64,000 nucleotides of DNA from Prosapia bicincta (GCA_036971475.1 JBAIZL010000001.1:279906925-279970924), one strand, 5' to 3'. Shown: positions 11,609 through 25,406, counted from the stretch's first letter. The notes: generated from the letters alone by a model not told the origin. Translations and numbers: made by a program.

Positions 11609-12507
11609 CGCGCTACTCTCTCTCCTTCATTCCGTAGCACTTCCGCTCTCGTGTGTTTCACCTTAATGCACTGCAAATGTTCGCGAAAACAGTCTCACAT
11701 CATGACTCCAGAACTGTACATTACTATAACATTATTCTAAGCAAGGGTTTCTCTTTCCATTTCCAGATTGAATTACTACGGGTTTCAGGTCACTAGGAAT
11801 ACAGACATCTTATGTTTTGTGTTCCAGTGACGAATTTTACCAGAAAACATACACACACGCCGCAATTTGATAACACACAGTGTTCTATTGAATATTGTGT
11901 TTTTACAATATATCGGTTACTTCACTGACAATTATATTGAGCACGTTTTCCTTGTATAATTGTTCCTACATCTTCAGAACTCTGATAATTTTAAGTTTCT
12001 CAGAAGTTCATGGGTTCAGGTTTGCTCAGTAAGTGCAATAATTGAAATGAATTGGATTGTCAATTTGTTTTCAATAAAATTTTATCATGGGTCGATACTG
12101 ATAACTTCATATGGGTTTAAGTATATTAAAAGATGGATTTTAAGATAGGCTTGTCTCTTTAAACTAATAACAATTGTAGTGTGTCGTGTTATCTAAATAT
12201 CTTATTAAAGAAATCACTTTCTTTTACTAAAAACTTGTCATAAGTGATATTTTTTTTAAAGTATTTTGAAAATAAATTCTTATACTTTATTACTTCTTTT
12301 TTCGAAATTTACCGTAAATGTTTTAAATGGTATTTTGGTACTATCATTCATTTTCTATTTTTACATATCTATACATAAAAATCTTTTAATGACAGTCAAT
12401 TTTAAAGAAGAATATATCTTAAGCCGTTGATGATATATACCCCAAATATTAATATGTTATAAATTTAACCTCCTGAATCAAATGATGCTTATAAAGATAC
12501 TCGTTTA
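11609..12507. other. Non-coding spacer
   Basis: No supported features. Confidence 0.6.
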
Positions 12508-12571
<64 letters not shown>

Positions 12572-12572
12572 A
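12508..12572. repeat. (CA)n passing into (TA)n
   Basis: Compound dinucleotide repeat directly before a family A arm. Confidence 0.95.
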
Positions 12573-12577
12573 TAATA

Positions 12578-12690
12578 CGTTTTCTTGTTTAATAATTTAA
12601 AACAACATAGGTTATTAAAATACAAGAATATTTATTAATTTATATTTAAAGCTTTTCGTTGGTAAACAGTACCAACATCATCAGGAATGA
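12578..12690 (-). mobile_element. Solo arm of a family A inverted-repeat element
   Basis: Carries the full outer arm (CGTTTTCTTGTTTAATAA..AACAACATAGG..ATACAAGAATATTTATT) seen at 37368 and 37621. On the minus strand the hammerhead-like layout is CTGATGA = complement of 12678-12684 and GAAA = complement of 12654-12657, with helix GTTGGTA/TACCAAC. The partner arm is missing. Confidence 0.7.
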
Positions 12691-12749
12691 AAATTACAAT
12701 AATGTAAGCTATAAGCCTCAAATTTTTAATATACTTTTTATAACTAAAC

Positions 12750-12755
<6 letters not shown>

Positions 12756-12815
<60 letters not shown>
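12756..12815. repeat. (TA)n microsatellite
   Basis: About 30 TA units between two solo arms. Confidence 0.95.
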
Positions 12816-12821
<6 letters not shown>

Positions 12822-12950
12822 CAAATATGTTTTCCTGTTAGAATTATTTTTAAGATTAAATGATATACACTAATTACAGGAATAATTTATTGAAATAATA
12901 CATTCAAAGCTTTTCGTTGGTTGACATTACCAACATCCTCAGGAATTACA
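12816..12950 (-). mobile_element. Second solo arm, position-7 variant of the core
   Basis: On the minus strand it reads CTGAGGA (complement of 12936-12942), a perfect 6-pair helix GTTGGT/ACCAAC, GAAA (complement of 12912-12915) and palindrome AAGCTT. G replaces U at the position that is variable in hammerhead cores. There is no inverted partner. Confidence 0.65.
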
Positions 12951-13966
12951 ATACTAAGAATAATAAGAATATATATATATTTAGAGAGAGAGAGAGAAAG
13001 AAAGAGTTGCACACAAACTAAGAGATTATTTAATAAAAACCTTTCATTTAGACATGTTCTATGAAACATTCATAGAATGAACATAAAGAACATTATAAAC
13101 ACTAATAAACACTTAGAAGCAATGAAATAATCCTATAGATTCCACGAAAAATCTCAACAACTCACATTAGCTGAGCCCCAACCTAAATATTACTATTTAT
13201 AGGATGATTTCATTGCCATAGCTTAACTGCCCTGATTTACACCCATTCCTTAATTTACCCTTTAGTGTTATGGTGTTAACAAATTACAACTTATCGGAGG
13301 AGAGGATTTTTTTTAAATTACAAGAAAAAGGGAAAAATCAATATCTCACATCTATAAAAAATTCCTAATTCGTAAGCAATAATAAAACTAAACTTTGAAA
13401 TATATTCAATTGAAAATCGTTAAAAAGTCAACAAAATCCATAAGTAAACATAGTAATATGTGTTAGTAACATGGAAACATTTAGTTTCAGACACTCCTTC
13501 ATTATATTCATTTGGTAGGAGATGTTTGTTTAAAGATATTAAAACTTTAATCTTGGTTTCAATCAGCTGTTTTGAACACTGATAAAATTTACACATCAAC
13601 TTTTACATTGGACCTATGAATCAAGATTATATTATTAATATATAGATTATTATTATTATTATTCCATAAATTTATGCTTTAAGGCTAAAAACCAGGATTT
13701 GAAGGAACGTTGCTAAGCCTTTATATTTATTCGTTATTATCGACTATGCCTTATCTATCATGTCCTGTATACTGCATTACACACCTGTGCAGTACACATT
13801 AAAATCATTGATTTTAATATATAACTAATAGAATGATATACAGGTCAACTTATGAACCATCTGTAATTTCATTATTACCAAAGTCTGTTTATAAGAAATA
13901 CCTGTAGAGTTGCGTAAGTGAAAATAGATTTATTTAAAAGGTTTTTGATCTTTTAAAAATATCTAT
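12951..13966. other. AT-rich stretch without a recognisable gene
   Basis: Holds a short AG run at about 12981-13005. Otherwise nothing is supported. Confidence 0.6.
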
Positions 13967-14016
13967 ATGTGTATATATGTATATATATATATATATACAT
14001 ACATATACATACATAC

Positions 14017-14056
<40 letters not shown>

Positions 14057-14095
14057 CACACACACACACACACACACAAACAAACAGACTCACAA

Positions 14096-14169
<74 letters not shown>

Positions 14170-14180
14170 TTATTTATTTA
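13967..14180. repeat. Compound (TA)n / (CA)n / (TA)n microsatellite
   Basis: TA, TACA, CA and TA blocks followed by TTTA units. Confidence 0.95.
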
Positions 14181-15620
14181 TATTACAATCTCTGAGGAAC
14201 AAAAAGTGCTATAATAAGAAACATTTTAATAAATTTGAAATGAGTCATCTATATTCAAAATCCTCAAATATAAGAGTGAGTTTAAAAAACAAACATAATT
14301 AAAAATTCAACTAATTAATACTCTGAAAATGAGCTTTTATTAAAACCTCTTCTACTTAACTACAGAACTAACAATAAATTCAATGATCTTAGAGTGTAAT
14401 TTTGTAATTATTATAAAGTTATTATGATTGGAATGTTCTTTTATACCAGTGTATTGAGTTGCTATATAGAAGAGAAGCGATTAACTATTGGACCATGAAT
14501 GACAAGCTTTATATTTTAATTAACGATAAAATAATAAAAGCTAAATATATGGGTTAAAACACAAGTCTTTTTGAAGAACTAAAAACAGTATATACAAAGG
14601 TGCAATACAATTAAGATAGAAAACAATTTTTGTGTTCTTTTAAAACAATATTGAATTTTAAAAATTTCAACAGAAATTTAAAATTATATATTCTTGACTA
14701 ATAGTTAAAATATTTTAATGTATTTAATACATTTTAGTAATAATATTTAATTACTAATATTGCATTTTATTAAAAGTAATATAGCCACTTTTACTGAATA
14801 GTGTTTATAAAGTTATTGAATGTCTACTTGCTATCGAACATAAGCCGGCTTACCAGTAAGTAAATGTACATATCTAGGAGGCCACTTGCTTCACAGCGCT
14901 GTTCCAATGATGAATAACTCGGGCACAGCTTGGCGCAACGGTTTTATAGCTCGCGCGTTCCGTCACGTTACGTTCACGCAGTTTTCTGAGCGTTAACTTT
15001 CCCACTTATTGAAAAGCACGCTCCATATACTGTATCCACATGTGTACATATTCCTCCATACACGACTTTATATAGCAGTTGTATTTGTGTCTTGATATTT
15101 TAGGGTTACAAAGTGTGTTCCTCAACTAAAACGGGTTATTACATTATATTAAATAATAGTCGGGAAATCCTATATTTTAATATAACTTATATATAACTAT
15201 ATTTAATAGGTCTATTAGCCTAAATAATAGTGAAACAAATACTACGGAGTGAAGTAAGTAGTTTCGAATGTTTACAACAGATAAACTATTCTCCTAACCC
15301 CAGCTGAGAGGAGGTCTGCTTCAAATAAGCCACTCCGATGTCTTATTGACCTTCCAGGTAATATCTGCCATTGAGTTTACTCATGTAGACTGCTGTATCC
15401 TCTCCTAAGTTCTACCTAAGGTCACCATCTTCTAACTTACATGTGCTGATACCTTGTGATACCGGTAAAGGTTAGCTCTAACGTTGGCACGCTACCTTAA
15501 TCACATGTAGCGTCTGTCCTTGTATCCTGTAACTAAGGATGGTGTCTTTTTCGAAACCTACCGGTATTCACAATCTTTCCTATAATTTATAGGTGATAAT
15601 ACTCATACTGACAGCTCACC
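14181..15620. other. Non-coding stretch with a GC-richer patch
   Basis: 14870-15010 and about 15300-15560 are less AT-rich than the surroundings (CGCGCG-containing and TCC-rich). I found no open frame, TATA/initiator pair or known repeat that would explain them. Confidence 0.5.
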
Positions 15621-15623
15621 AGT

Positions 15624-15687
<64 letters not shown>

Positions 15688-15703
15688 TCAAACTCACATA
15701 CGT

Positions 15704-15761
<58 letters not shown>

Positions 15762-15794
15762 TCAAACTCACATACGTACACACACACACAAACA

Positions 15795-15828
<34 letters not shown>

Positions 15829-15854
15829 TACTCAAACTCACATACGTACACACA

Positions 15855-15899
<45 letters not shown>

Positions 15900-15976
15900 C
15901 ACACACACACACACACACACACATACACAAAAACATACACAAACACACACACACACACACACACGCACGCACGCAC
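15624..15976. repeat. Interrupted (CA)n array with internal repeat cassette
   Basis: About 350 bases of CA. A non-CA cassette of the form CATACTCAAACTCACATACG recurs near 15683, 15757 and 15827, so a larger unit has been duplicated within the microsatellite. Confidence 0.95.
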
Positions 15977-17283
15977 TCAAGCACTATAACCTGACCAATA
16001 TTTTCCACGCCAAGCCAAGCCGCTGTTTGAGCCCGGTTGCAAGGTGACAAAAGAAGGACAGCTTTACAATTAAGGTATTGATAAACATCTTGGCCTAAGT
16101 TAAGGTAATAACAACGTAGCAATGCTGTGGGGCATCATCGCTTGCGTTATAGTGAAACCATTTTTCTAACTTCCCGATACGTGTTATCTGGTGCACATCT
16201 TCCAAACTTAACCTTTCAGTTTAGCGCTACAAGTAATTGTCCAATCCAAAGTATTAAACTTGTAACCTAAGAAAGCATCTCCCACAAACAGGTTGCTGCA
16301 GGTTTTTAAAACTATATTTTACCGAATTAAGCCAATGCAGCTTTTCAGTGTCTCAGTGTTGAGTTCGAGAAGTTTAGATTTAAGACCAAGTTCCAAAGAT
16401 GTTCAGTGAAGCATGGATTTCTTGAGAAACGTATTTTGTTTCTAACTATTTATTGGTTAGTTAAAATCTCTGTTTCAGGCATCGTCTACGTGATATAAAC
16501 TTTGTATAAAGACCGTTAGCATTTGGGATAACACACATCCCTGAATAAGTTATATCACAAAGAAATGAAACAAACGTTCAAATGTACCTTGCAAAGCCAT
16601 CATATATTTTTTGTAATATTTTTTTTTAAATGGCTATATTATTATAATTATAACCTGAGTGGATCTATAAGTCAACTTTCTCTGAATTGAAACAAGGTTC
16701 ATTGATTTACAACCTTAATATTTCTGAAGATATGGTGATATTTATTTTCTAGAACAAAAGTTAATTATTATTTTCTTTTATTCTTTCCTTAAATATTACT
16801 TTATTTTCTTGTGTCCACTCTTGAAAGCTATACTACAGTGCTCCCATTTGTATAGATGAGGTAAAATGTTTTTAGTAGGATCCCCCATACTATTGAATTT
16901 ACAGCATCTTTTAAAAAGCTGATTTCACTTTAAGTTTGGTTAACATTTAAAATGTTTTATTTTAATTCATGAAAAATGATTTTAGTGTTTTTCTTTTGAA
17001 AAATAGTCGCTAATTGTCAATAGCCATAGTTGTACTATAATTTTTGTACAACTTATAAACGTGAATGTTTAACCTATATTAATATAGCTTTTTTGTGTTC
17101 ATAGAGAATGTTAAGGCAATTTTATCTTAACATTTTATCTTAAATTTTACAATTCGAATGATATTATTATTACTTGTGTACATGCTTACTATTTGTGAGG
17201 ACTTACTTATCTACTATTATTGCACAAATATTTAGTACTTAGGTCTTGAAAATGTTCGATAGTCACATGCACACATACACACT
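15977..17283. other. Non-coding spacer
   Basis: No supported features. Confidence 0.6.
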
Positions 17284-17284
17284 A

Positions 17285-17383
<99 letters not shown>

Positions 17384-17396
17384 AATATATATATAT
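17284..17396. repeat. (TA)n microsatellite
   Basis: TA runs abutting the left end of an inverted-repeat element. Confidence 0.95.
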
Positions 17397-17607
17397 GGTG
17401 AAATAAAATAACTTTCATAAACAAGAATATACGAGTATTACTTCATTTTATTGTTGATTGAAGCTTTTGGTTAAACGGAAGTTAAACTGGACACCGATTT
17501 ATAGATTTTGAAACTGCTAATAATGTAAATTAGCGAAAAGCTTCAATCAACAATTAAATGAGGTAATGCTCGTATATTTTTGTTTATGAAAGTTATTTTA
17601 TTTCACC
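17397..17607. mobile_element. Inverted-repeat element with degenerate core
   Basis: Arms GGTGAAATAAAATAACTTTC .. TTGATTGAAGCTTTT and their inverted copy (ending near 17607) form a hairpin of about 85 bp per side. GAAA plus palindrome AAGCTT is kept in the right arm (GCGAAAAGCTTC), preceded by an imperfect helix, but the CUGANGA box is not recognisable. (TA)n lies on the left and a shorter TA run at 17650-17680 follows. Confidence 0.7.
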
Positions 17608-17680
17608 ATACATATTCAACAAGAAAAAATAATTCATCTAAAGATTACAATATATATGTGTATATATATATATATATATA

Positions 17681-18860
17681 GTTTATAAAATAATGTATAA
17701 ATTGAATGCCTCAAAAACATACACAAATGAATTACCTTTTTAGTTATCGTAACATTTTTCCAAATAAAGATTAACAGTATCTTCAATATGAATTACGACA
17801 TGGATTTAAAAAAATAAAATGTCAATAATACTGTCATTTTTATAAGTTTTATGTGGTCCTAATATTTTGTATTTTATGTAATGTTTACTTGGATTAAATA
17901 TTTTGTATAGTATGACATGTTCTCTTGGTTTTGTACTAGTTCTTTAATAAATCTCTTTTGTTTTGTTATGTACAATATTCCCAATTATCCATATATGTTA
18001 TTTTATATTATTTTATCCATCATTCTAATTACCATCACATTTTATTTTAAAAACAAAATGTAAACATAAACCAATTGGTTAAATCACAAAATATTATAAA
18101 AAAGCAAAAAACATATTAACAGTTGACTGTAAATTACTGTGTATTCTGGGTAAATGCAAACATTTCCTTGCAATAAAATATCAGTTATGAAACCAGAAAC
18201 GTATGTTTTATATAATCAATAGAAACAAAACGAGTGTTTTTCTTTACCATAGACTAAACGTATTTCTTTTGTAACAATGTCTAAGAAAGAAAAAAAAGCC
18301 ATTTTCGTATAACAACGAAGCCTTTGAAAACAAAGCTTTACAGTAGTAATTCTGTGAACTGCTTGTGTAGCCCGTTCACACGAAATATTTTCTATATTGT
18401 CGTCTCTCTTTTGTACCCTGGATATAAAACCCTCACACTTCTCTCTCCCAGCATGCCTCGCTCCAAATTTTCGTTTCGTTTGAAACTCTAACAAGATATT
18501 ATATTTTTATATAATTGTATGTACAAAATTTAGAGTTTTCGATTCAAAGAAATTTCAAATCGATTAAGTACATCTTAATTTGTCTCGATGGTTAGAAAAA
18601 AATTGAAACAGACAAAGTATTAAACATTTTAGATTGATACAAACGTCTAATAGGGATCCTCTGGCAATTTACCATTTAGAAGGGTTTACGTAATAGTCTT
18701 GTTATGAATGTGCAAGGTACTATTCAATTAATTGCAAATCTTTAATTTGTTACGTCTAGATTTGTGTGAGATTTGTTTCAAGAAACTATTAGGACTTTTC
18801 CAGTGTGACTTTGGTTGAAGTTATTTGATCTCGTAAAATATACCGATACAAAGCTTAAAA
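17681..18860. other. AT-rich stretch without a recognisable gene
   Basis: The 92-residue minus frame at 18216-18494 has no recognisable motif or splice context. I do not call it. Confidence 0.55.
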
Positions 18861-19099
18861 TAGTTGGAGGGTTGGGTAAAGCTAGTTGGAGGGTTGGGGA
18901 AAGCTAGTTGGAGGGTTGGGTAAAGCTAGTTGGAGGGTTGGGTAAAGCTAGTTGGAGGGTTGGGTAAAATAGTTGGAGGGTTGGGTAAAATAGTTGGAGG
19001 GTTGGGTAAAGCTAGTTGGAGGGTTGGGTAAAATAGTTGGAGGGTTGGGTAAAGCTAGATGGAGGGTTGGATAAAATAGTTGGAGGGTTGGGTAAAGCA
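18861..19099 (+). repeat. G-rich 20-22-bp minisatellite, about 11 copies
   Basis: The unit AGTTGGAGGGTTGGGTAAA is followed by either GCT or AT, giving 22- and 20-base variants in mixed order. Each unit contains GG, GGG and GGG, so the plus strand has G-quadruplex potential. Confidence 0.93.
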
Positions 19100-19126
19100 G
19101 AGATGAAAAGATTTATGGTCTTTCTA

Positions 19127-19146
19127 AAGTGTGTGTGTGTGAGTGT

Positions 19147-19177
<31 letters not shown>

Positions 19178-19275
19178 ATTTAAGAATAGTCTTTCCCTAT
19201 TAACTCTCACTCTCCTTATAATAAAGCGAATGAAAGAGAGAGAGTACTGGTACTTGTTCGTCTCTTGTGTGTGAA

Positions 19276-19306
<31 letters not shown>

Positions 19307-19468
19307 GAGTAATTGTGTGCGTGTGAGTGTTTTGTGTGTGTGTGTGTGTGTGTGTGTAAATATTTAAGAATAGTCTTTCCCTCTTAACTCTCATTCTCTT
19401 TATAATAAAGCGAATGAAAGAGAGAGAGTACTGGTATTTGTTCGTCTCTTGTGTGTGAGTGTGTTTGT

Positions 19469-19507
<39 letters not shown>

Positions 19508-19514
19508 TGTGTGA

Positions 19515-19545
<31 letters not shown>

Positions 19546-19560
19546 TGTGTGCATTTGTGT

Positions 19561-19617
<57 letters not shown>

Positions 19618-19631
19618 CGTGTGTGTGAGCT
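19127..19631. repeat. Compound (GT)n array with a duplicated non-repetitive cassette
   Basis: GT tracts are separated by a cassette of about 105 bases (starting TAAATATTTAAGAATAG) present at 19173 and again at 19357, 184 bases apart, with few differences. His/Thr frames across it are translations of the repeat. Confidence 0.93.
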
Positions 19632-20794
19632 GTCAGCGCTCCGTGCTATGTGCTCCGATTTTACTACTAACAGTATTAAAATATTTAATGTGTCCGCCAT
19701 TAAAGTATAACTTATATTGTATATTTATAAGAGATTGTGAAAGAAAAAAAAATCATAGTTATATCAAAATTATTTAAAAATTTTAAATATATATTTCACT
19801 CCGTGTGATATATTAAACTGAAAACAATACTTGTCTGAAGTGTTAAAGACTGAAATTACCAAAATTACTATGAGAGAAATGAAAAGTTAATGTAAACAAA
19901 TCAGCTCTTTCCCTTTTAGTTTATTAGTTACATCTCTAATTAACTATACCAATGTTTGGTTAAAACAAGAATTCTGTAGGAAAGTATTTTGTGGATTAAG
20001 GTTTTGGTAATACAGATTGTGTGTAAAAACTGTGATTTCCTACTTTTTGTGTAACAAAGAATGCCTTGTGCTTCTTATTAAAAATCTCTAATACTCATTA
20101 AAAGTTGAAACAAGTTACATAATATGCTAATAAATTTATACCAATTAGACAAAATTAAATTCTTACACAATGGCCAAATAAGTTTAATCCATTCACTTCC
20201 GCTACACCCCCTCTCTAGATGTTCTGTCCCACCTGGTCGTTAACGCTCTGTTTGCCCTCTTATCGCCTCAACATTGGTACATTTGTGGCAACAGACTCAG
20301 CAATATGAGCTACTATCAAGTTTTGTTTATTTATCCCTCTTTAATTGTTTGTTTATAATTTTTGTTTTCTTTCGGTTGGACAGTGAAGCTACCTTTGTCC
20401 TCGTCTTAGAAGAGTGGGTTGCACTGACTCCCTACTATTCTGTACCGACTCTGCTTAAATATCTAATTTAGAAATTACTATCTATTAACCAACACATCCA
20501 CTACCCTCCGCGATGCCTTTTGTTTATTCGTGAGATCATATCCTGATTAGCTATGTTCGGCTCTCTCGATCCCCATATATGGTTATGCTCCATATAATCT
20601 GGTGTCTAATCAGTAGGCTATGGTTGAGATTTCAACTGATGTCTAGTTATAAAGTCTTGAATGATCATCGATTGGCTTGTCGACTGTCCTACACCGACAG
20701 TCTCTTACTACTTTGGCTTCTCTTCATGCTACATAGGAGTCTTGGTGCCATACTCCAAATCATCTGGTTTTCCGTAACTAAATTTTAGGAAACA

Positions 20795-20797
<3 letters not shown>
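19632..20797. other. Non-coding spacer
   Basis: 20180-20790 is less AT-rich and holds two short frames (20274-20471, 20579-20788) without recognisable domains. It may be an old repeat that I cannot identify. Confidence 0.45.

Positions 20798-20850
<53 letters not shown>
20798..20850. repeat. (TA)n microsatellite
   Basis: TA run followed by TTTA units and a short GT run to 20899. Confidence 0.95.
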
Positions 20851-20854
<4 letters not shown>

Positions 20855-20899
20855 TTAATTATTTATTTATTTATAAAGTGTTGTGTGTGTGTGTGTGTT

Positions 20900-23398
20900 T
20901 ACATCTTTATAGTGCCCCGTGTTTATAATTTATTTAATTGTTGTTTAGAAAGCAAATCCTAAATTTGATATTGAGACATTGTTATTGCTTAGTATATGTT
21001 CGTATATTAATTTTCTTAATTATTACATTTCAAGAATTATGTTCTTGTCTATTGAATGCTTAGTTAAATTTTTTTTATAAATATCAATTTTTATAAATTC
21101 TCCAATGTCTTTTAATCTGTCTTTATAAATCTTTTAGTTAATTTTTGGTTCATCCTACGAAATAATTATTGTAATGCTTAAGAGTACTTCATAAATTCAA
21201 TGTTTTGCACATAACTTTTATAATTAATTATTTATTTTTTAAATTTAGCTTTATATGCTATTATTAAATATATAATATATAATTACTTTGTTATACGTTT
21301 TATATTCGTTTAGTTCCTGTTTTGAAAATTTTTGAAACATCTTTCGTTTTATATTATTTTTTATTTTATTATCCAAGTTATCTAATTTTTTCTCTTCTAA
21401 CACTTTTTTCCAATGTCGCATACACATTTTTTTTCTATTCTGTGTCCAATATTTTTTGGGATTGACATTATAGGTGTAAATGTATTTAATGTACAGCAAT
21501 TTTGTGTTTAGCCTTATAATTATAGTTATGGGTTTTTTTAAAAATAATTTAAGTGAGTTTTCTACACACTGAAAATTCAAATTGGTCAACCTAAGTGTAT
21601 TTATTGAAATGTTTATGAAAGCTATTTTATCAATCATTATTATGGTTACAATGTTCATCTCTAAAATATTTTAGAATAACTGATTGCGTTAGTATAACAT
21701 TTACCAATGAAACAACAATATAACACAGATTGTTCTAACTTACTACTTCCCTGGAAATACAGTTACACTCAAGTGTTCTGACTTTTAACATATGTTACTT
21801 AAATATACATTCTAACACAGACAATAATTTATCCCAAGTGTCAGAAATCACGTATATAGGTTAAAAGGTACATAAAATATCCTGTTGCAAACACAACCTC
21901 ACTTTACAAACATAGACATATATAAAATATTATTTTACCAATAACCGTATTTTTATATACCACAATAATAAGCCTATATTTAAAAACAGAGAAATATTAA
22001 CTAGCTAGAGTAGGTCTATTTATAAAAAGGAATTAAAACTTCACCTTAGGGCGTGAAATATATCATTCATAAAACGTGAATGTTTTATTGAGCCTATTAC
22101 GTTTACGTTTGTGAAGAAAATGAGGTTTATATTCTTGTAAACTCAAGATATCTATAAAATCAAGTTTTCTCTATACCAGCTACCACAATTTCTGCAATAA
22201 TTCCATTATATAGTTACATTTAAATATAAAATAACAAAACTAAACATTGGCTTGCATTTCGACTTACAATTCAGTGTTATGAAATAGTTTTAGGAAAATG
22301 AAGTATTAATTCGTATTAGTACATAAAGTAAAGTTTCGCCTTTTTTCCAAACATTTGAATGTTTAGTTATGCATATTCAACTCCTACCCAACTTCAAGGT
22401 TACCTTTGGTGAAATTTTTTTATTCTAACAAAATGCTTGCTAGTTATATTGTAATCGACCTATTTAGTAATGTAATAAAATACAGTGCTCCATATAATAA
22501 AAAACTTCAAGTTCACACAGTTGTGTGTATGGTTAAGTTTCTACGTTTTCAAATTTTAACCAATATTTATGGTTTCCGAGACGTTAAAGATGTGTTATTG
22601 TTTAGAATGTATATTTGAGTAAAACTGGAGAGCAATAACATAGAAAAAGAACTTGAATACGATTACGGAAGAGTGTATTATTATAGACTTTATAGAATTA
22701 AATACTATCTTTCTATAACACGCATTTTAGAAATACGTATTTTGGAAATATTTAATGTCTTGTATTGCGACGTTTTCTAGATAGTATTTTTTTTAAAAAA
22801 AAGTGAACAGGCAAAGGGTTGTACCTATTCTTACATTTGTCAAACCTGATTGGATAAAATTTTTCCGTTTACGCTATTTTAGAATAGAAGTAACAATAAC
22901 AATAAACTTTTATTCATGCCAAGAATGCTCTATTTATATAATCAATATAATTCACAATCTTTTATGGTTATAAGAATTTATATGATTTTGTTCACAGTTT
23001 TAAAAAGGAAACTTGCAAATTACAATAGTTTTTCTTTTTGAGATAAACACGTACGGTTTAGTCTTAAATTATTTCATGTTCGTCTAGAAAGAGGCCAAGC
23101 GATTACTAGTCACGCACGCACCTTCAGGCACACGCAAAGTTCAATTACAATAATTAATCCTAGTATTCATAAACTTTACATCTAGTTTTTTAAGATAATT
23201 CTTATATATCACCGGATGTTGGTGAAATAATTCCGTAGTGAAATTTTAACATTTAAAATTATAATTGCTACTTTATGACTATAATTAGTCAATGAAAACG
23301 ATATCGGAAAAGTTACAACATTACGTTACTTAGAAGTAAAAGTTAGTAGTAAGTAAAAATATTGAAAAGAGAGATCACACAAAAATGAGAGAATGAAC
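20900..23398. other. AT-rich stretch without a recognisable gene
   Basis: The longest frame (21251-21658, minus, 135 residues) is Lys/Asn/Ile-rich, as expected from AT-rich DNA, with no recognisable domain. Nothing else is supported. Confidence 0.55.
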
Positions 23399-24195
23399 CG
23401 GTTAAATAAAAAATATGGCCCAGTTAAATACGATATCTAAATAATAGAGATAGCACAACTAAATAAGATAGATAACACACATAAATAAGAGAGATAGCAT
23501 GGCTAAATAAGACACATGGCAAACCTAAATAAGACAGATAGCACACCTAAACAAGATAGATAGCACACCCAAATAAGAGAGATAGCATGGCTAAATAAGA
23601 GATATGGTAAATCTAAATAAAACAGATAGCACTTAAATAAGAGAGATAGCACACAAAAATAAGAGAGAGAGATATAACGCCTGAATAAGAGAGATAGCAC
23701 ACCTAAAATGTCAGATATCATGGCTAAATAAGTGAGATGGGACACCTAAATAAGACAAAATGTACACGTAAATAAGAGAGATACCACTCCAAAAAAGAGA
23801 GAAGACAATGCTACATAAGAGAGGTTACACACGTACATTGGCAGGATAGCAATGCTACATAAGAGAGATAGCACATCTAAATAAGGAGACGGTACACCTA
23901 AATACGAGAGATAGATACATAAATAACGCAGATATTACACCTAAATAAGAGAGATACCAACCTAAAAAGAGAGATGCACGGCTAAATATGATAGACGGCA
24001 CACCTAAATACGAGAGATGACACAAATAAATATAGCAGATATCACACCTAAATAAAAGAGATAGTACACCTAAATAAGAGAGATAGCAAAACTAAAAAGG
24101 GAGATGGCAGGGCTAAATATGTTACCTATATGGCATACCTAAATAGGAGAGATTGCACACATAAATAAGAGATAGCACACTTAAGATGGCACACT
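23399..24195 (+). repeat. Degenerate ~22-24-bp tandem repeat, roughly 30 copies
   Basis: Units of the type CACACCTAAATAAGAGAGATAG recur over almost 800 bases with many substitutions and small length changes. The hydrophobic minus-strand frame 23503-23745 is a translation of this array. Confidence 0.9.
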
Positions 24196-24293
24196 TAAAC
24201 TACACAGGTAAAATCCTTAGTGATGAAAAGTTATCATATGGTACAATAAGTTTATATGTGAAAAATCGAAATTTAAAGTATAAAAAATATTAA

Positions 24294-24340
24294 AAGAGAT
24301 ATGTGAAGAGATATGTGAAGAGATATGTAAAAGAGATACT
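24294..24340 (+). repeat. 15-bp repeat, 3 copies
   Basis: AGAGATATGTGAAG-type units in tandem. Confidence 0.85.
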
Positions 24341-25354
24341 ATGAAGTAGAAAACATACCGGACATAGGAAAAATAAAATAAGTTATTGAAACAAAAAATA
24401 CAAACGGTGGAAAAATGACAAAATCATGTTAGCGGTGGAGACTTTCTTGTAATAAAAGCAGGGGGAGGTGGGGGTTTAGGAAAAGAAAAGACAGTATTGA
24501 TGAGACAATTAGGACGGCCGCAGACAGATTGGTGGGGAAATTAAGAGAAAACAAACCAACAACAACGTTGCCCATTAGCGTTAAGATGCACAGCTTTTAC
24601 CTTACGAAAAAAGCGATTGTAATTTTGATTGTATTTAGTCTGAAATATACAAATTTACCTTGTTTCTATTAGTTATATATTTTTAGAATAAATTATTAAA
24701 AACAGTTTTAACAGTATTAAAAGCAGAAAGAGTAGTAAGTGGCCACATCTAATTCCTCCGATTTTAGAATATATACCTGTACCCATAATACCAGTAGAAA
24801 GATCACTACTGGCCTACTCCAGTAAAGGATCGCCCTTTTGTAATTCCTGTCTATTCTAATTGCACCAACTTATCCATCTTCTTGAATGTTAGTGCAAGGG
24901 ATAGGCTCATTATGAGAGGTTATATCTGTGTTAGTGATGAGTCAGTACATACGTTATACTATCATTTATCTCAAACCTATCCTTCTTTATAGTCACAATC
25001 CTTCCCAATCCTTTTTTAGGAAATAGTAACCACACTCGCCGATCTCCTTAAAAGGGTAGTGATATTAGAAAAGGGTTTAAAAACCTTTATTTTCTTTTGA
25101 ATCAGAACTTGTGAAACTGCTTATAGTGTCAATGAACACCTTTATATTTGAAAATATTTTTGCGGCCGCAAAAGTATCTGGTACGCTGTAGTACCTCAAG
25201 TATTTTGTATTTCTGTCTCGTTTAGTCACAATTTGAAAGGTATTTCAGGTATGTAATCCTTAATATTTCCAGTTGAATCGAATTTCGCATATAGTACGAT
25301 TTTACGGAAAAAATACAATACTTTGTCTATAGCGGTTTTGTGGTCGTTGTGTTT
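24341..25354. other. Non-coding spacer
   Basis: Contains a G-rich patch (GGGGGAGGTGGGGG) near 24461-24475. No gene seen. Confidence 0.5.
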
Positions 25355-25358
25355 TGTA

Positions 25359-25406
<48 letters not shown>

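Noticed and set aside
15587..16122. Overlapping Cys/Val frames of 70-129 residues
   Set aside because: Translations of an interrupted (CA)n array.
19200..19777. 166-residue His/Thr frame and 108-residue Cys/Val frame
   Set aside because: Microsatellite translations. The non-repeat parts have no domain.
21251..21658. 135-residue Lys/Asn/Ile-rich minus frame
   Set aside because: Composition is as expected from AT-rich DNA. No recognisable domain or flanking splice sites.
23503..23745. 80-residue hydrophobic minus-strand frame
   Set aside because: A product of the 22-24-bp degenerate tandem array.
23399..24195. CRISPR-like array (short repeats with spacers)
   Set aside because: Continuous degenerate tandem repeats without unique spacers, in a eukaryotic genome.
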